Positions 31,045-43,720 are shown, counted from the stretch's first letter. The stretch is 64,000 bases of DNA from Ananas comosus (GCF_001540865.1 NC_033642.1:1785125-1849124); one strand, 5' to 3'. Notes: generated by a model not told the origin, from the letters alone. A program made the numbers and translations.

Positions 31045-33999
31045 TCAGCAGAAGCCGCCGAAGCGTCTGCAGCAGCAGCGACAGTTGTCGAAATTCGAAT
31101 TTTCTTTTTCATGTTTTGCCACTCGATTCCGATTCAAATCGTGCAGTGATTGACTGACGGTTCTGGCGGTGTGGTGGTAGGGACGGAATTCAGCAGCGGA
31201 AAAGCTGCTGGCAGGACGGCGTGCTGGGGACGAACTGCGCGATACCGTCGGGATGGAACTGGACTTACCAGTTCCAGGTGAAGGATCAGATCGGGAGCTT
31301 CTTCTACTTTCCGTCCCTTGGACTCCAACGCGCCGCCGGAGGGTTCGGCGGCATTACTGTCAACAATCGGGATGTGATCCCCGTGCCATTCGGCAAGCCC
31401 GACGGCGACTTCACCCTCTTTATCGGCGATTGGTACAGCAAGAACCACTCGGTATGGCGGCGGCAGCAGCAGCTGCCTCAAATTCTAGAATTGGCGAGAA
31501 TTCGAGTTCCGATTTCTGCCCGTCAGTTAGTCTCATTCTGCTGTAAATCAAATAATTTCTATCCAATTCCTATGGCCTGAGGCCTGATCCCCCAAAATGG
31601 CTTCAATGGAACTGATTTCAACTGAATTATTCTATTTGTGAGTTTCGATATGTAGTTGGAAGATTGCGAAATGTCCTATTTTGATCTGTGTTTCTGTTGT
31701 TGTAGGAGTTGAGGAAGATGCTTGATCAAGGGGAGGATCTTGGGATGCCCAATGGGGTATTGATCAATGGAAAGGGGCCGTATCGGTATAATACAACGCT
31801 CGTCCCCGACGGTATCGAATACGAGACTATAAATGTCGAGCCAGGTAAAAAATTTATGAGAATTCCTCGGCAAATTCATTTTTGCTTTTGCGGAAACTTC
31901 TTATTGTTTCTTTCATATATATTATAAACTCTGTTTTGGGTTGTTTTTTTTGTTTAATTTGTTCTCATTTGGTGTAACATTATATCAACTATAGTTATTT
32001 CTGCGATTTAAAGCTTATTTGTCGATAATGATGTTACAATTTTTCTTGAACCAAATGCAATAAGTTTTCTTATTATTCACACTGAATAACACTGGCGGGA
32101 TAGTATAGATATTCTGCTATTTAGTATGAAGTGAATGGAGAAAGTTTCCAGAGATGTTGGTTATTTTCGGCACATATTATCTCTTGTAAACAAAATACGA
32201 TACGGCTTTACATTTGCGCGACTTCGAGAGAAGAGAACAGCATTATTGAAATGAAAATCAAAGAATACGAATGAGTGAAAATAGCGAAAATACTGTTTCT
32301 GTCGGTTTCTGTCGGTGTTTCTTTCAGTGTTTCTGTCGGTCTCCTCTCTTTCCCTCTCTGTAATTTACTGTCGTGTTTCTGTCGGTTTCTCCGCACTTGT
32401 CTCCTCCATTTTGAATCTGAATGAGTAAAAGAATAGTTTCCTGTTGTGATCTTTTTTTCTTTCTCTTCTGTATTTTTCTCTCGTTGTTTCGTATTTTATG
32501 ATAATCTGAGAATTTTCGCTCCTCAAAACCAGGAAAAACGTACCGCATTCGTGTCCACAACGTAGGCGTCTCCACCAGCCTGAACTTCCGGATTCAAGAC
32601 CACAACTTGCTTCTCGTCGAGGCCGAAGGGACGTACACCGTGCAGCAGAACTACACCAACCTAGATATCCACGTCGGGCAGTCGTGCTCTTTCCTAGTCA
32701 CCATGGATCAGAACGCGAGCAGCGACTACTACGTCGTGGCGAGCGCGAGGTTCGTGAACGAATCGCTCTGGAACCGAGTCACTGGTGTTGCCGTTTTACA
32801 CTACTCGAATTCCAAAGGCGAAGCATCGGGCCCTCTTCCCGATCCTCCTAACGATTTCTACTACAAGTCATATTCGATGAACCAGGCAAAATCGATCAGG
32901 TTTGTTTTCATTATTATTGTGTTCTCGTTTCGGTTCACATCACTCTTTAACTATTTCTGTTTGTAACATTCCAGGATGAATGTGAGTGCGGGCGCGGCGC
33001 GACCTAATCCTCAAGGATCATTCAAATATGGCTCAATCAATGTGACTCAAATGTATCAGCTGAGAAACGAGCCGCCTCGACTCGTCAGCGGAAAACGTCG
33101 AGCCACACTAAACGGAATTTCGTATTCTCCGCCAGATACGCCATTGCGCCTCGCGGATTTATACAACAAGAAGGGGGTGTACACATTTGATTTCCCCAAT
33201 AAGCCCACTAATTCGCCGCCCAGTATCTGCGCATCTGTGATTAATGCATCATACAAGGGCTTCATTGAGATTGTGTTTCAGAACAATGACACTGTAATGC
33301 AGAGCTACCACTTGGATGGATACTCATCTTTTGTCGTCGGGTATGCGAAATGTTTAGTCCTTTGCTTTCTAATATCATGGATTTGTTCGTTTCGATCCCC
33401 TTTTCGCACTTTTTCTGACGATAAAAGTATGCTCGATTTCTAGGATGGATTACGAGGAATGGACCGAGAACAGCAGGAATTCGTATAACAAATATGACGC
33501 TGTTTCTCGCTCGACAGTGCAGGTCTTTTCCTTTGAGATCTTCTCTTTTCTGCTGTTTACGAATTCACTACAATCGCTGATCGATTATTTCGTGTTATCG
33601 ATGTTAGGTTTTTCCAGGAGCATGGACCGCGGTATTGGTCTCGCTAGACAATGTGGGTATCTGGAACTTGCGCGCGGAGAATCTCGACTCGTGGTATCTG
33701 GGCCAGGAGACGTATCTGCGGGTCGCGGACCCAGCAGGTTACAACAAGACCGAGTTGCCAATCCCGGATAATGCTCTCTTTTGTGGACTCCTCAAAGACA
33801 AACAAAAGTATGTTGCATATAGATTTTATGTAAATGACAAATTTTTGATCTTAGGATTTGTTTTTGATTCAAAATTTGAATATCTTTTAGGGCTCAAGTA
33901 CCTCATGGGGATCAGCAAAAATCTTCTGCAACTGTGCCAGGAAAAGGCAAGCTACTGCTACTGATACTGCTGCTGCTCACATTGTGCTTTGTCCCATAA
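30496..33999 (+). CDS. SKU5: SKU5-like multicopper-oxidase homologue (GPI-anchored)
   Basis: Nine exons: 30496-30678, 30884-30993, 31181-31451, 31706-31844, 32533-32899, 32975-33340, 33444-33522, 33608-33807, 33891-33999. All introns are GT/AG and phases are continuous; 607 aa, the size of SKU5/SKS proteins. Residues 1 to about 38 form a signal peptide with a run of 16 Ala, all GCG codons. Mature start GDPFAYFDWDVSYATAAPLG. Three cupredoxin domains follow: about 45-155 (LTWDGIQQRKSCWQDG, TNCAIPSGWNWTYQF), 165-330 (YRIRVHNVG, NYTNLDIHVGQS) and 390-560 (HLDGYSSFVVG, LDNVGIWNLRAENLDSWYLG). Where true oxidases have HWHG the protein reads LTWDG, and the C-terminal His-Cys-His cluster is absent, as in SKU5, so oxidase chemistry is doubtful. 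The C-terminus SSATVPGK plus a Leu-rich tail fits a GPI-anchor signal. In Arabidopsis SKU5 acts at plasma membrane and wall in directional growth. Assigning SKU5 itself rather than an SKS paralogue needs a tree. Confidence 0.94.
30517..30564 (+). repeat. (GCG)16 repeat coding poly-Ala
   Basis: Sixteen consecutive GCG codons within the signal peptide of the SKU5-like protein. A perfect trinucleotide run, prone to length polymorphism. Confidence 0.95.
31000..31042. repeat. (AAT)n microsatellite in SKU5-like intron 2
   Basis: About 14 AAT units starting just downstream of the exon-2 donor. Confidence 0.9.
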
Positions 34000-34236
34000 T
34001 TTATACATTGATTAAATGACACAAAATTTGGGAACTCTTTTCTTTTTTCTTTTTTTTATTTTATTTTGTTCTCTTTCAAATTATAGGAACATGACATGAT
34101 TGAGTAAAGAGATTGTTCTAGGGTTCTTGATGTTCTAATCTTATTCTTATCAAAGTGATTAACTTTAGTCATGTGTTTCCTCTTTGAGTTTTGGTTGTGG
34201 AAATGTTTGCTGATTCCTAGCAAAGAAATTCTTGAG
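34000..34236. other. 3' flank of the SKU5-like gene
   Basis: T-rich DNA following the TAA; no gene. Confidence 0.4.
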
Positions 34237-34510
34237 TAGATTAAATAACACTTTTGGTCATCAAATTTTAATTTGTTGTGATTTCTGTCTGTTGCTATCG
34301 AATTCCACAACTCGATTTGTTAGCGAAATGTTGACGTGGCGTTGGCATGGAATTAATACAGCGTCTTAGTTATTGTCGCGTCATCAATCGCAACACATAA
34401 ACAATAAGTAAACTAAATTGGGATGTGAAACTAAGATGCGATAATTTATAGATCAGTTCGAGTCACAAACTGTGACAAATTAAAGTTTGAGGACCAAAGT
34501 TTATTTAAAA
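34237..34510. repeat. Fold-back element, TGGTCCTCAAA family (copy 5)
   Basis: Left AACACTTTTGGTCATCAAAT and TTTTAATTTGTTGTGATTTC; right GTGACAAATTAAAGTTTGAG and GAGGACCAAAG. About 275 bp, immediately 3' of the SKU5-like gene. Confidence 0.7.
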
Positions 34511-35229
34511 GTTTAGAAAAATTACATAAGCTGTAGCTTACGGAACTAATATAACAAAATGATGAGGTTTTGCATTTGAATTCGATGGTTATCCTTAAAT
34601 TTTTGGACATGTTTGAAATAGCGGCAAAATGCAGGGTTCTTATGGAAATAAGATTTTGTGCATGGGGGTACTTCAGGCATGAGGGAAAATGCAAGGGGGG
34701 ATTTTGCATTTTCCATCTTTTATTTTATTTTGTTTGATGCATGTTGTTGTACCACATTATATATTAACACCACTCAGATAAATATATGTTAAATATAAGT
34801 AAAGTTTATCTCATATGTTAATCTTTGATTCCACGGTATTTTGCGGTTAACATCTTTAACTATTTAATTATCATTAATCAATGGTTAATATTTCTATTGA
34901 ACTCTTGTTAAATAGGATAATTCAGCTCATTTGGGCATTTTTATTCCTGGTTTGAAAAATCAAACAAACTACAATAAAACAATGTACTTTAAAGGGGAAT
35001 ATATTTTCGTAATTTCAAAATATATTTCTACTAAAAAAAAGGGAAAGGGAGATACCAAGCTTCTAATGTAATTAAGTTTAAATGGATACTATAACACCAC
35101 TAGGAGTTGGAATAATCTTAGTGGTGTTGAAATAATTCTATATATAAAATCTAATAGGACGAAACCTCGAATCTGGCTATACCATTTTAGGCAATAGTTA
35201 GGTTCAAAAAATTATGAGGATTAAGTGTG
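34511..35229. other. Intergenic, no gene seen
   Basis: AT-rich, no recognisable open frame or repeat boundaries. Confidence 0.35.
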
Positions 35230-35597
35230 TCAGGATTGGTTGACCCCTAAGAAGTGGATGGTTACAGATGGATAATAAATTTATTACTGACGAACTTCAT
35301 GATCTAGATAAGAGCTTTTTAGTAGCCACCATTATAGGTGAGCTACCTTGTTCTTGGTCCAACCACGCCAATGAACTCAACCACAATCAAGGAGTGTTGA
35401 CCCTGAAGTATGTCCTAAGGCCTGTTGGGATAGAAGAGAGAGAAACAGGGCTAGGGATAGCAAACCTAATGAGCTATCAACACAAGCCAACCTAACAGAG
35501 AATCCTTAGTTTAAGGGTAGAAACCTTCTACCCTATAAAAATTTTGAGAGAAAACATTTCCGTCGTAGAAAGTCTAACCTAGATCCTAAGAAACTAA

Positions 35598-35998
35598 GGG
35601 CATGTTTGGTTCACCTATCTTAAACTATGGAATCGGAATGGAATTCATTGATTTCGATAGTTGCTGTTTGTTTTATATGAATCGGATTCCGATTCCCATT
35701 CCACTCCGGAATGAGAATGGCCAAATTCATTTATGATCCAATCCGGCTTTGAATTCCGGATTGGTTCATTCCAAAGTAAACTATTCAAAATCCTCTTTCA
35801 CCAACATCTACCTCTTCTCCTTTCGTCACTTTCCTCTCTTTTAATCAAAACCCTCTCTCAAAAATTTTAAATTTTCATTCCGATTTCCATTCCAATAATG
35901 AACCAAACATTTTTAGATGATTCGTCATTCCATTTTCCATTCCAAAGCAATCCAATTCCATTTCTCATTCCTATTCCAATCATGAACCAAACATGCCC
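35598..35998. mobile_element. Tourist-type (PIF/Harbinger) MITE inside gag relic
   Basis: 401 bp, left end GGGCATGTTTGGTTCA, right end TGAACCAAACATGCCC (perfect inverse). Flanked by TAA on both sides (35595-35597 and 35999-36001). The interior is rich in mirrored GAATCGGAATGGAATTC-like sequence. Non-coding. Confidence 0.92.
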
Positions 35999-36015
35999 TA
36001 AAAGCGAAAGGGCGT

Positions 36016-36691
36016 TAGGGGTGAAAATGGATCAGATATTACCCGAAAGTATCCATATCCATATTCAATAATGTTCAGATCCAGATAGAAAATATCCGGA
36101 TCTGATTGGATACGAATATGGTTTTAAAGAGTTAAATTTTTTCAGATATTCGAAAAAAAATGAATATGAATGTGAATATCCGAACTTCTAGTATTATTAT
36201 TTTTATATTTTTTATATTTTTGAATCCGCCTGACCCAATTTTGCCTATCCGGCCCGCCGAAATCCCTTTCCTCGAGAGTCTATCTCTCTTGTCTATTTTT
36301 CTAATTCATTGCCGATCAAAGTTCGGAGCGATGATTGATACATGGTGCGAAAAAATAAGGTGATTTTTTGTGTTATTCATTTATTTTATAATAAGTTATA
36401 TTTTAAAATTATATATTTTATATATGAAGTATAGTTCAGAAATAAGATAAGAAAATAGAGTAATTTTTTGTGTATTTGTATATTAATATATATTACTAAC
36501 CGAATGTATTCGATCCATATTCGAATTTGAAAAAATCTCGATCATATCCGAATCCATTCTTAGCAGATATGGTAATAAAAAATTTAGAATCTGACGCATA
36601 TCCGTATCCAAATCCATATCCAGAAAATAAATATGGATGCAAATACAGTTTCGTTAAATATTCGATCATATCCAATCCGCTTTCACCCCTA
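36016..36691. mobile_element. hAT-type non-autonomous element inside gag relic
   Basis: Starts TAGGGGTGAAAATGGATC and ends CCGCTTTCACCCCTA. Flanked by 8-bp direct repeats AAGGGCGT (36008-36015) and AAGGGAGT (36692-36699), one mismatch. The interior has mirrored ATATCCGGATCTG / GATATGG motifs. 676 bp, no transposase. Confidence 0.85.
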
Positions 36692-36839
36692 AAGGGAGTA
36701 GTGATAATGCGGGCTGCATTGTTTGCAGAAAGACTAATCATTGTGCAAAGGATTGCTACTATCACAAGACTCGGCGTTCCGCACCAAAGAAGAATAGCTG
36801 CACTTGCAATGCATGATAGTAAAAAATTATTTTTTATAT

Positions 36840-37701
36840 AATAATAAAATATCTATCAAATACCTGATAATAAGTAAATGTCTTTCCTGTGTAAGATGCA
36901 CCAACATTCTCAACTCCCTCTTTAAAGATCTTTTTTATATTGTAACATGCCAATTGTTCTTCATAAATTTTTATTTTGAATAACTATTTTAAATTAACAA
37001 AAAAAGATAATATTTTAATTGGAATCATGATGATTTTAGGAAAAAGATATACAACAGAATAAATTATGTGGGAATAGTTACTTTTGAAACATAACAATGC
37101 CATCACATAATGTATCATCATGATATTGAAACGATATACAGGATTTTGCAGTAGAGATAAATTTCCAAAGTACTCATGAAGTAAAATTTCACCAGAACTG
37201 TACATAGATCAAAAACTACTGGTATCTCCTTTTTCTTTTTCTTAACAAGATCACATGACTAAAACTTTTCCGATGTAACTCGGTCACTTATCAAATAATC
37301 AACTGTTGTTCCACACATCCCACTAAGCGCAGTTTCGAAATGCATTCGACAAACACAACTACTTTGATGCTTTATATCTAATAAAAAAGTAAAAAAAGAG
37401 GGGGGGAAAAATTCAAAGAGTTTTGGAGCTCGCACCTCCAGTGATATCACAGTAGTGCAGAATTCCACCGGAGAAGCATACGGCCCGCCATTTCATATTC
37501 TCAGAGAAGCAGAAATCTAAAGTACTCTCGAAGTTCTCGGAGCTCAGAAGCATCAAAGTTGTTGTGTTTAACAGCACAGCACGCATTCCCAAACAAGGCC
37601 TCGTGCCCCTGGCATGCGGTGTCCTCACTATTACTATAAAGAGAGAGAAACCATGAGATGTGGCGCAGTTCATCTTCGTCGGTCCATTTCAGAGTAATCC
37701 A
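36840..37701. other. 3' flank of GOS12 (minus-strand gene)
   Basis: Immediately downstream of the GOS12 stop codon on the minus strand. Probably includes its 3' UTR; the proximal 37413-37701 is less AT-rich. No further gene recognised. Confidence 0.4.
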
Positions 37702-40700
37702 TCATTTCGAAAGCCAATATATAATTAGAAACAAAGTGCACGCCGCTATTACTGCAGAGAGGATTAGCGTGTCCTTCGAGCGCTTCCTCTTAATGGCACC
37801 TAAAAGATGCACGGAAGAAGCACTAAGAACTCGCAAGTAATGTCGAGGAAAGATATGTAGTAACACAGGAAATGCATATATATACCAAGAAGGCCTCGAA
37901 TTACAGGGAATTTTTCGCCCAACTGCTTGACTTTTCCTTGGACATCTCCGAACAACGCCCGCTGCGTGCCCAGAACTGATCTTGTGGCTTGAGCTTGGCC
38001 TATTACTTCGTCAATCTGGGTGGAATAATGTAAGAATGTTCACATTGTTATGCATATAGTAAGATGAATGACATAATATTGTTCTCAGGATCATCTGAAA
38101 TGCAAATATTGTTCTCAAGATCATCTGAAATGCAAGAAGTTCAAAGAATTTAATAGAAGTAAGATATATTTCTACTCGCACTGTGATATGTCAAAAGATG
38201 TAAAAAGGAGATGAATTCGAATAATACCAATACAATTTTTACAGATCAACGTACGGACACCTCTTGAACAATCACATTCTTGCGATAATTGCAGAAATCA
38301 GCTGCCTTGAACTTGATTTAGAGCATTTTAAGTACCTAGAAACCGAATATGGTGATTTTTGAAACTCACTTATGTCATAATCGAAAGGCCTCAAATTCGA
38401 CAATTTGTTATGGCCTATGTAAGCCATTTGCTAATTTAGCAGTGTAAAATAATCCAAATCAATTGAATTTTTAATAGAAAGTTCTTTTCACTATCTTAAT
38501 CATGTTTTATGGCCTACGTAAGCCATTTACTCTCTTAACGGTATAAAACGATCCAAATAGATTGAATTTTTTATAGAAAGTTCTTTTCACTATCTTAATC
38601 ATGTTTAACATCCCCGATCTTGCATTGAGAAGCTCTAACCTCTATTTTTCCAACATTGTTTGTTTTTAAACATTCATTTTGTGGTCTGTTAAATGCACTA
38701 GAGAATGAATTTTAAAAACTGTGAAATTCAATTTAGACACTTTAAATGCCTTAGATCATATTTGACAGTGCCGATCGCCGACTCGGATTCATGATCATTG
38801 GAAAAGATTTGATAGGACAAAGGGCTTTGTCCCATTAATAGGAGGATAGCTGCGTTCTGAAAAAGAACCTATTATTACTATTGAAAAAAGTGGAGGAGAC
38901 TGCTCATTGAGAGAACATTATTTCATCAAACCCTGATAAAAACTACAATTTGCACTATTGCCAGGTTCAGAATCCCGTTAGTATTTTTACAGATAAAATG
39001 CAAAAAACGACTTCCCTTAGAGGGATTCTTTCCTCAATGAAATCCACCACACTGTCCTTTATCTAAATCTGACTAAATAAAACCAAGTCCATAAGTTGGA
39101 AGAGGGTCTGTAATGACAACCCTTGTAAACCTTCTATCTTCGCCTTCTGTCTAATGAGAACAAAAAAGTTGAGAAAGACTCTTCTATAGGTTTGGCCAAG
39201 TTTTTTCATCATTGGGATCAGATGGTTCTGTAACTTTCAATAGTTTCTAACTCGCCTGGCATCACTAGAGTTTACATCATCACTTTCTGTGTCCAAAAAG
39301 TGCTCCAAAGCTTCTAAAGCTCCGAAACTACAATGCACTTGTAAAGAAACACACATGGCCTTTCAACTGTTTTCCTGCGTCTTGATACTTTGGGTTTTGG
39401 ACTCCTAAGAGCGTGTACTATTATATGATAAGGTAGGTACAACTGTTCTCTTTTCACTTCAAGACTACTTTTCTGATCATATTCCATTACGAATATAAAT
39501 TTGCCTACCACCACATCCTTCATTATTGGGGAAAATATTGCATGATGATAATGACAATGGCATCAATGCATCATATAAAGCTATTTGTAAAAAGAAATGT
39601 TCCATTAATTGTCCATTTTCCATATCATTGTATCCATCTCATCTCAGCTTAAGGCTAATCACCCAGATATGTATCTAAACTAACCAATGTTCTAATTTAT
39701 CAGGTTAAGCATAAAGGGAGGCTGCCCTTTTGGTAATTTGCGTATCACCATCAATATCAGTATGTTGCTTCTAGACATTGTTCATCATTTGAAATTAAAC
39801 ATTTAATATTAGTTGAGTTGTAGCTGTATGAAATAATGTAGCAGAAATTTGGAGTCATCACATTAGGCCTGACCTGAAGAAGACTATCAAGACAGGTGTT
39901 GCCCAAAGTAGATTAATGCCAGAAACCAATCAAAAACAAACAACACATTACCACCTTATGTACAGTTAGGTCGAACAAGAGATCGTCAATGGCTCGAAAC
40001 TTAGTGAATATGTAAAAAAACAGGAAAATCTATCGGACCCACATTCAACTGTAATGTCATTAGCCATAACTAAAAGAATCTGGTAAGTAATAGTTATCAG
40101 TTAGGGAGAGCTTAGACCAGAGATGCTGATATGAAAACGAGAAATAGCACTACAGTGGTTAAGATTTACCAAGAGAATGAGCTTCTTAGTTTCATCTTAA
40201 GAATTAATTCAGAAGACACCTTCATGTGAATTGGCACAACCATCAGAATGCATTCAAATTCATTAGATAAGTGTAGGATAGGAAAAAGAAAAAAAAGTCT
40301 ATCGCGCTGAAAATGACTAAATAATCAATTATTAATTAGTATTGGGGATTGAAAAATACAATACAGTAAAAAGAACTTTGTTTAAAATGTCAGCTGAAAT
40401 CTGCTCATGTTAGTTTATTCTTACTTGATTTATGCTTCCATGAATTGCAGCCCTCTCTCTTAACAAATGAACCCCTAATGACTTGCTTCCAGATGCCTGT
40501 AGGATTTTAAGAACGACATAACAATCAACTAGCCAAAATTTTCGAATGCTACATTAAAAAATCTTACCGACTATTTTCATAACACTTACCTTGGATTCGC
40601 TGATATCATCTCGAAAAGAACTAAGAAGCTCTGCATGCTCCCTCATTGAGTTCATGTTTCCCTTTGTTCGTTTAAACTCCTAAGAGTATAAAATTATGAA

Positions 40701-43303
40701 ATGATTTTGATAAGAATCATAAGATGCAGCTAAGACGTAACATAAGGATATATATATATATATATAAAAAATAAAAAAAAAAAAAANAAAAAAAATAAAA
40801 AAAAAAAAATCTGTCACCAAACCATTGGCATCCCAATGGTTAAGTTCTGAGTTCCAAGTGGAGGGAATTTGGGTCATAACGCACCTTGGCCTAGCTCCCT
40901 GTTCTCACTCAGAAAAAAAAGAGAAAACAGTCGCACACAACTTGAACACAGCGACTCCATAGTTAAAAAAAAAAAAAAATTAGGAAATGGGCACGGCATG
41001 AACACCGCTAATAAAATATAATATTATTAATATAACAATATATTTATTATATATAAAATATTAAGTTTGCTAAAATATTCTTATATTTCTCACACGAATG
41101 AAACTTAATAACATTCTCATTGATAGTTCATATATTTAAAGAAAATAAATTCTCCACCATGCATAATTTGTTTCTATCTTCCAAAAAGAGTATTTATGCA
41201 TTCATCAGAAAGCCAAAATATTTATCATCTTACATTATATATGCATTATGGGATGCGCCATGGACGTGCGTCGAACTTGCATCCATGGCGCATCCGCGTT
41301 GGACACGAGTTCGACACAGACAGGCATCTGTCTGACACGGACGCGCAAGGCTTATAGCTGCGTTCGTGAAACATAGGTGACTATTTAGCAAATATGCGTA
41401 CACTGTTTGTCACTAAAGAAAAGGTAGATCTCTTGCCAGTGAAGGAATAAGCATCGTGACATGACTGACTTGATATTTATATAGTACCATACAATCACAG
41501 TGATGATACGGCAGCATCACATGAAATATGTTCAGCATTCAATTGCGTTGTCGTATCATAAGCAATTGCCATGGATCGGTGACAATATCCATGTCAAACG
41601 TGGCTAATATATGTCAGTTTGCATGCCACAACTAAGACAATTCATAAACTTGAATAGCAACACCACAACCCTAATTATGAAAAAAGATAGTATAAGATTA
41701 GTTCATTATTAGACTTTTTGGAATAAGTAAATCTGACAGTTAAGAACATATTGAGGAGCAAAAGCACATACCTGTGCAAATTCATGTAGTATGTCTCTAT
41801 GCCTCGCGAGCTTTTGTGTCACAGAGGTGGTAGGCGTTGCTGATGCTGCACAACGGCTCATAGCATCATTGACGTCTAATAGCTTCTCAAGTAAAGACTG
41901 TATTTCCATCTCCATAGACTTCCACGACCTACTGGATCCTACTGTCGGCGATCCACTGTCCACGAAACCTGGTACACTACGTATAGATTACAAATAGGAA
42001 GATAATATGATTCATCTTAGACATATAATAGAGAGAGTACTATAAACACTATTTGACGTTTAATTTGCAAGTATTACGCTGCAACAAGGCGAATAGCGAT
42101 GTACTTTTGTGCTAGTAATCACAGTTATAGCAGAAACAATATTATTAAAAACAAATATTTATCCAAAACTACGAAACCATTTCATAAGCAATGTCAATAA
42201 AGGGCCCTTTTAGAAACGAATACCAATGAAAAGAAACATAGAGCGGAGGGACAAAGTTTAATACAGACTAAGCAGATTTATGACACAGATGTCATACGAA
42301 TAGTTACCATCATGGCCTCCTTTCACACGCTGCATCTTTAGTCATAATTATTATTTTTATCAGCAGCGATATACATTTTACGTGAGACCCATCTTACCAT
42401 TATGCACGCCTGCTAGTATGGCAGTTGTTTGGTTTTCTACGTCTCGAGACAAATTAAAAGCGTAGTCGCAAGCAAACCTACCAAAGGCCCAAACTGGTGC
42501 GTCTTGATCGAAGCCTAATTCGAATGTAGTTGGAAATACAGTAGTAATAAAGAGTTATGTACAACAGGGCGATCTTATCTAATCGACCTGCTAATCTCTT
42601 CGAAAAGAAAAAAAGAGAGAATTTCTCTATGCTGGGGTTAATCTCACCATCCCATATAAATGACATGATCTGCAACTGCAGCTTCCGACTATTTACCGCC
42701 AAACGAGATAGATGTAAATGTAATTGTTGCACATCCAACGGATCGAATTTCTAATTGTATTTGTAAGTCTTACTAGCATTTGCTAATCTTAGTCGATATA
42801 TAATAATAACTTATTCAGTATGAAAATGTCTAATAAGGATCTGATTTTGCTCCCTGAAACAGGCCTGGAGATCCATTATTTGGCAGGATAACATATTACA
42901 CCAACCAAATATTTATCTTATTCCGGAAAAATGGCACTTGATCACACTTCCTCATCTTTCAAATACTACATGATTATTGATCAAATCAAAGAGATATAAC
43001 GAATAAGAGAATTCTCAAATGAACAACGAATGAAATCGATCAAACCAAACTAGAAACGGCCAATTCAAAAGAGAGATCACGGATCTACAAGGAGAAAAAT
43101 TACGAAAATAAACAAAAAAAAATTAAAAAACAAAAAGTGGAGATCGAGGAGGAGATCGTACCGGAGGAGGTGGAGGATCGGGAGGCGAGGCGAGCGTAGG
43201 AGGAGAGCTTGACGTCGAGATCGCCCTCGATCTTCCTCGCCTCCCGCCGCAGCTCCTCCCACCCCGATTCTTGAAGCTCCGGGCTCAGCCTCAGCTCCTC
43301 CAT
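37702..43303 (-). CDS. GOS12: Golgi Qb-SNARE GOS12 (Golgi SNAP receptor complex member 1-2)
   Basis: v-SNARE of the GS28/GOS1 family, acting in ER-Golgi and intra-Golgi vesicle fusion. Six minus-strand exons: 43162-43303, 41772-41968, 40590-40679, 40425-40496, 37886-38015, 37702-37799. All introns are GT/AG and phases match; 242 aa, as in Arabidopsis GOS12 (about 239). N-terminus ELQESGWEELRREARKIEGD, then VDSGSPTVGSSRSWKSMEME, TTSVTQKLARHRDILHEF, EHAELLSSFRDDISESK, the SNARE motif (about 145-210; IDEVIGQAQATRSVLGTQRA), KFPVIRGLLGAIKRKRS, and a C-terminal tail anchor (about 220-241, TLILSAVIAACTLFLIIYWL) ending SK. All expected parts are present and no stop interrupts it. Introns are long (up to 2.4 kb) and carry a fold-back element (intron 4) and another repeat (intron 2). 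A Mutator-like element ends 226 bp upstream of the ATG, inside the likely promoter. Confidence 0.96.
38238..38860. mobile_element. Fold-back element in GOS12 intron 4
   Basis: Related to 5765-6307 and 12101-12640: arms include GAACTTGATTTAGAGCATTT and, inverted, AAATGCCTTAGATCATATTT. The right end resembles GACAAAGGGCTTTGTCCCAT. It contains an internal tandem duplication of about 100 bp (ATGGCCTA(T/C)GTAAGCCATT twice, at about 38419 and 38508). Confidence 0.65.
40748..40810. repeat. (TA)n and poly-A tract with a single N (GOS12 intron 2)
   Basis: (TA)n followed by a long A-rich run containing N at 40787. The tract length is likely uncertain. Confidence 0.85.
40975..41380. repeat. Dispersed repeat in GOS12 intron 2
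   Basis: GGGCACGGCATGAACACCGC then AATAAAATATAATATTATTA, resembling 1400-1550; further on, GTTGGACACGAGTTCGACAC and CTGACACGGACGCGCAAGG. Probably a non-autonomous element of unknown class. Confidence 0.4.
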
Positions 43304-43520
43304 AACACCACTCCCCCTTCCCCACGCGCTGCTGCTTCTTCTTCTTCCTCCTCCTCCTCCTCCTCCTCAAGCTTCTGATAATGGCGTGGGGAGGAGATTT
43401 TTTGCTTATTTTGTGTTTGATTTTTTGCCGCAGTCGTAGATCGCCGCGACGGGGGCGGCGGAAGTTGTTACACGGGCTCTTCTTCTATACTGACAATGGA
43501 GAACTGTTTTACAAAATAAC
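43304..43520 (-). promoter_or_regulatory. 5' leader and remaining proximal promoter of GOS12 (inferred)
   Basis: A (TCC)n/(TTC)n stretch lies at 43336-43370 and GC-rich DNA extends to 43480. The Mutator-like element begins at 43530, so native promoter sequence is limited to about 220 bp before foreign DNA starts. Confidence 0.4.
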
Positions 43521-43529
43521 CTTCTAAAA

Positions 43530-43720
43530 GGGCTTTTTTTCGCAAATGAACCCATGAAAAAAATTATTTTTAAAAATAGCCCCAGTAAATTTATATTTGC
43601 AAAAATAGCCCTGACCCTACCACGCATGCGCCATATCAGCGTCATGCAGACTGGGCTTGGGCCAATCAGATAAGTTAAACACGGTGAACCATTCACCGTG
43701 TCCAAACTGTTTATACCCAC
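43530..43720. repeat. Left terminal inverted repeat of the Mutator-like element
   Basis: About 190 bp, pairing imperfectly with 47080-47272. Contains ACACGGTGAACCATTCACCG at about 43680-43700. Confidence 0.88.

Larger units (their letters stand above)
35230..36825 (+). pseudogene. Retrotransposon gag relic split by two MITEs
   Basis: 35268-35592 reads VATIIGELPCSWSNHANELN and GVLTLKYVLRPVGIEE, then FRRRKSNLDPKKL. This is the pattern of Ty1/copia gag polyproteins (UBN2-type: a Val-Ala-Thr-Ile-Ile block with Leu-Pro-Pro-Ser-Trp). It is broken by a stop after HKPT. After two inserted elements (35598-35998 and 36016-36691), frame-consistent sequence resumes at about 36697 with a CCHC zinc knuckle: GCIVCRKTNHCAKDC (C-x2-C-x4-H-x4-C), followed by basic residues and a stop. 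No protease, integrase or reverse transcriptase is seen nearby and no LTR was found, so it is a fragment. Confidence 0.75.

Noticed and set aside
33341..33771. Frames reading through SKU5-like introns 6 and 7
   Set aside because: Family-conserved sequence requires splicing at 33340/33444 and 33522/33608; the read-through residues are unconserved.
43077..43370. 97-codon frame over GOS12 exon 1
   Set aside because: A different frame from the conserved SNARE N-terminus; composed of Arg/Lys-rich low-complexity sequence.
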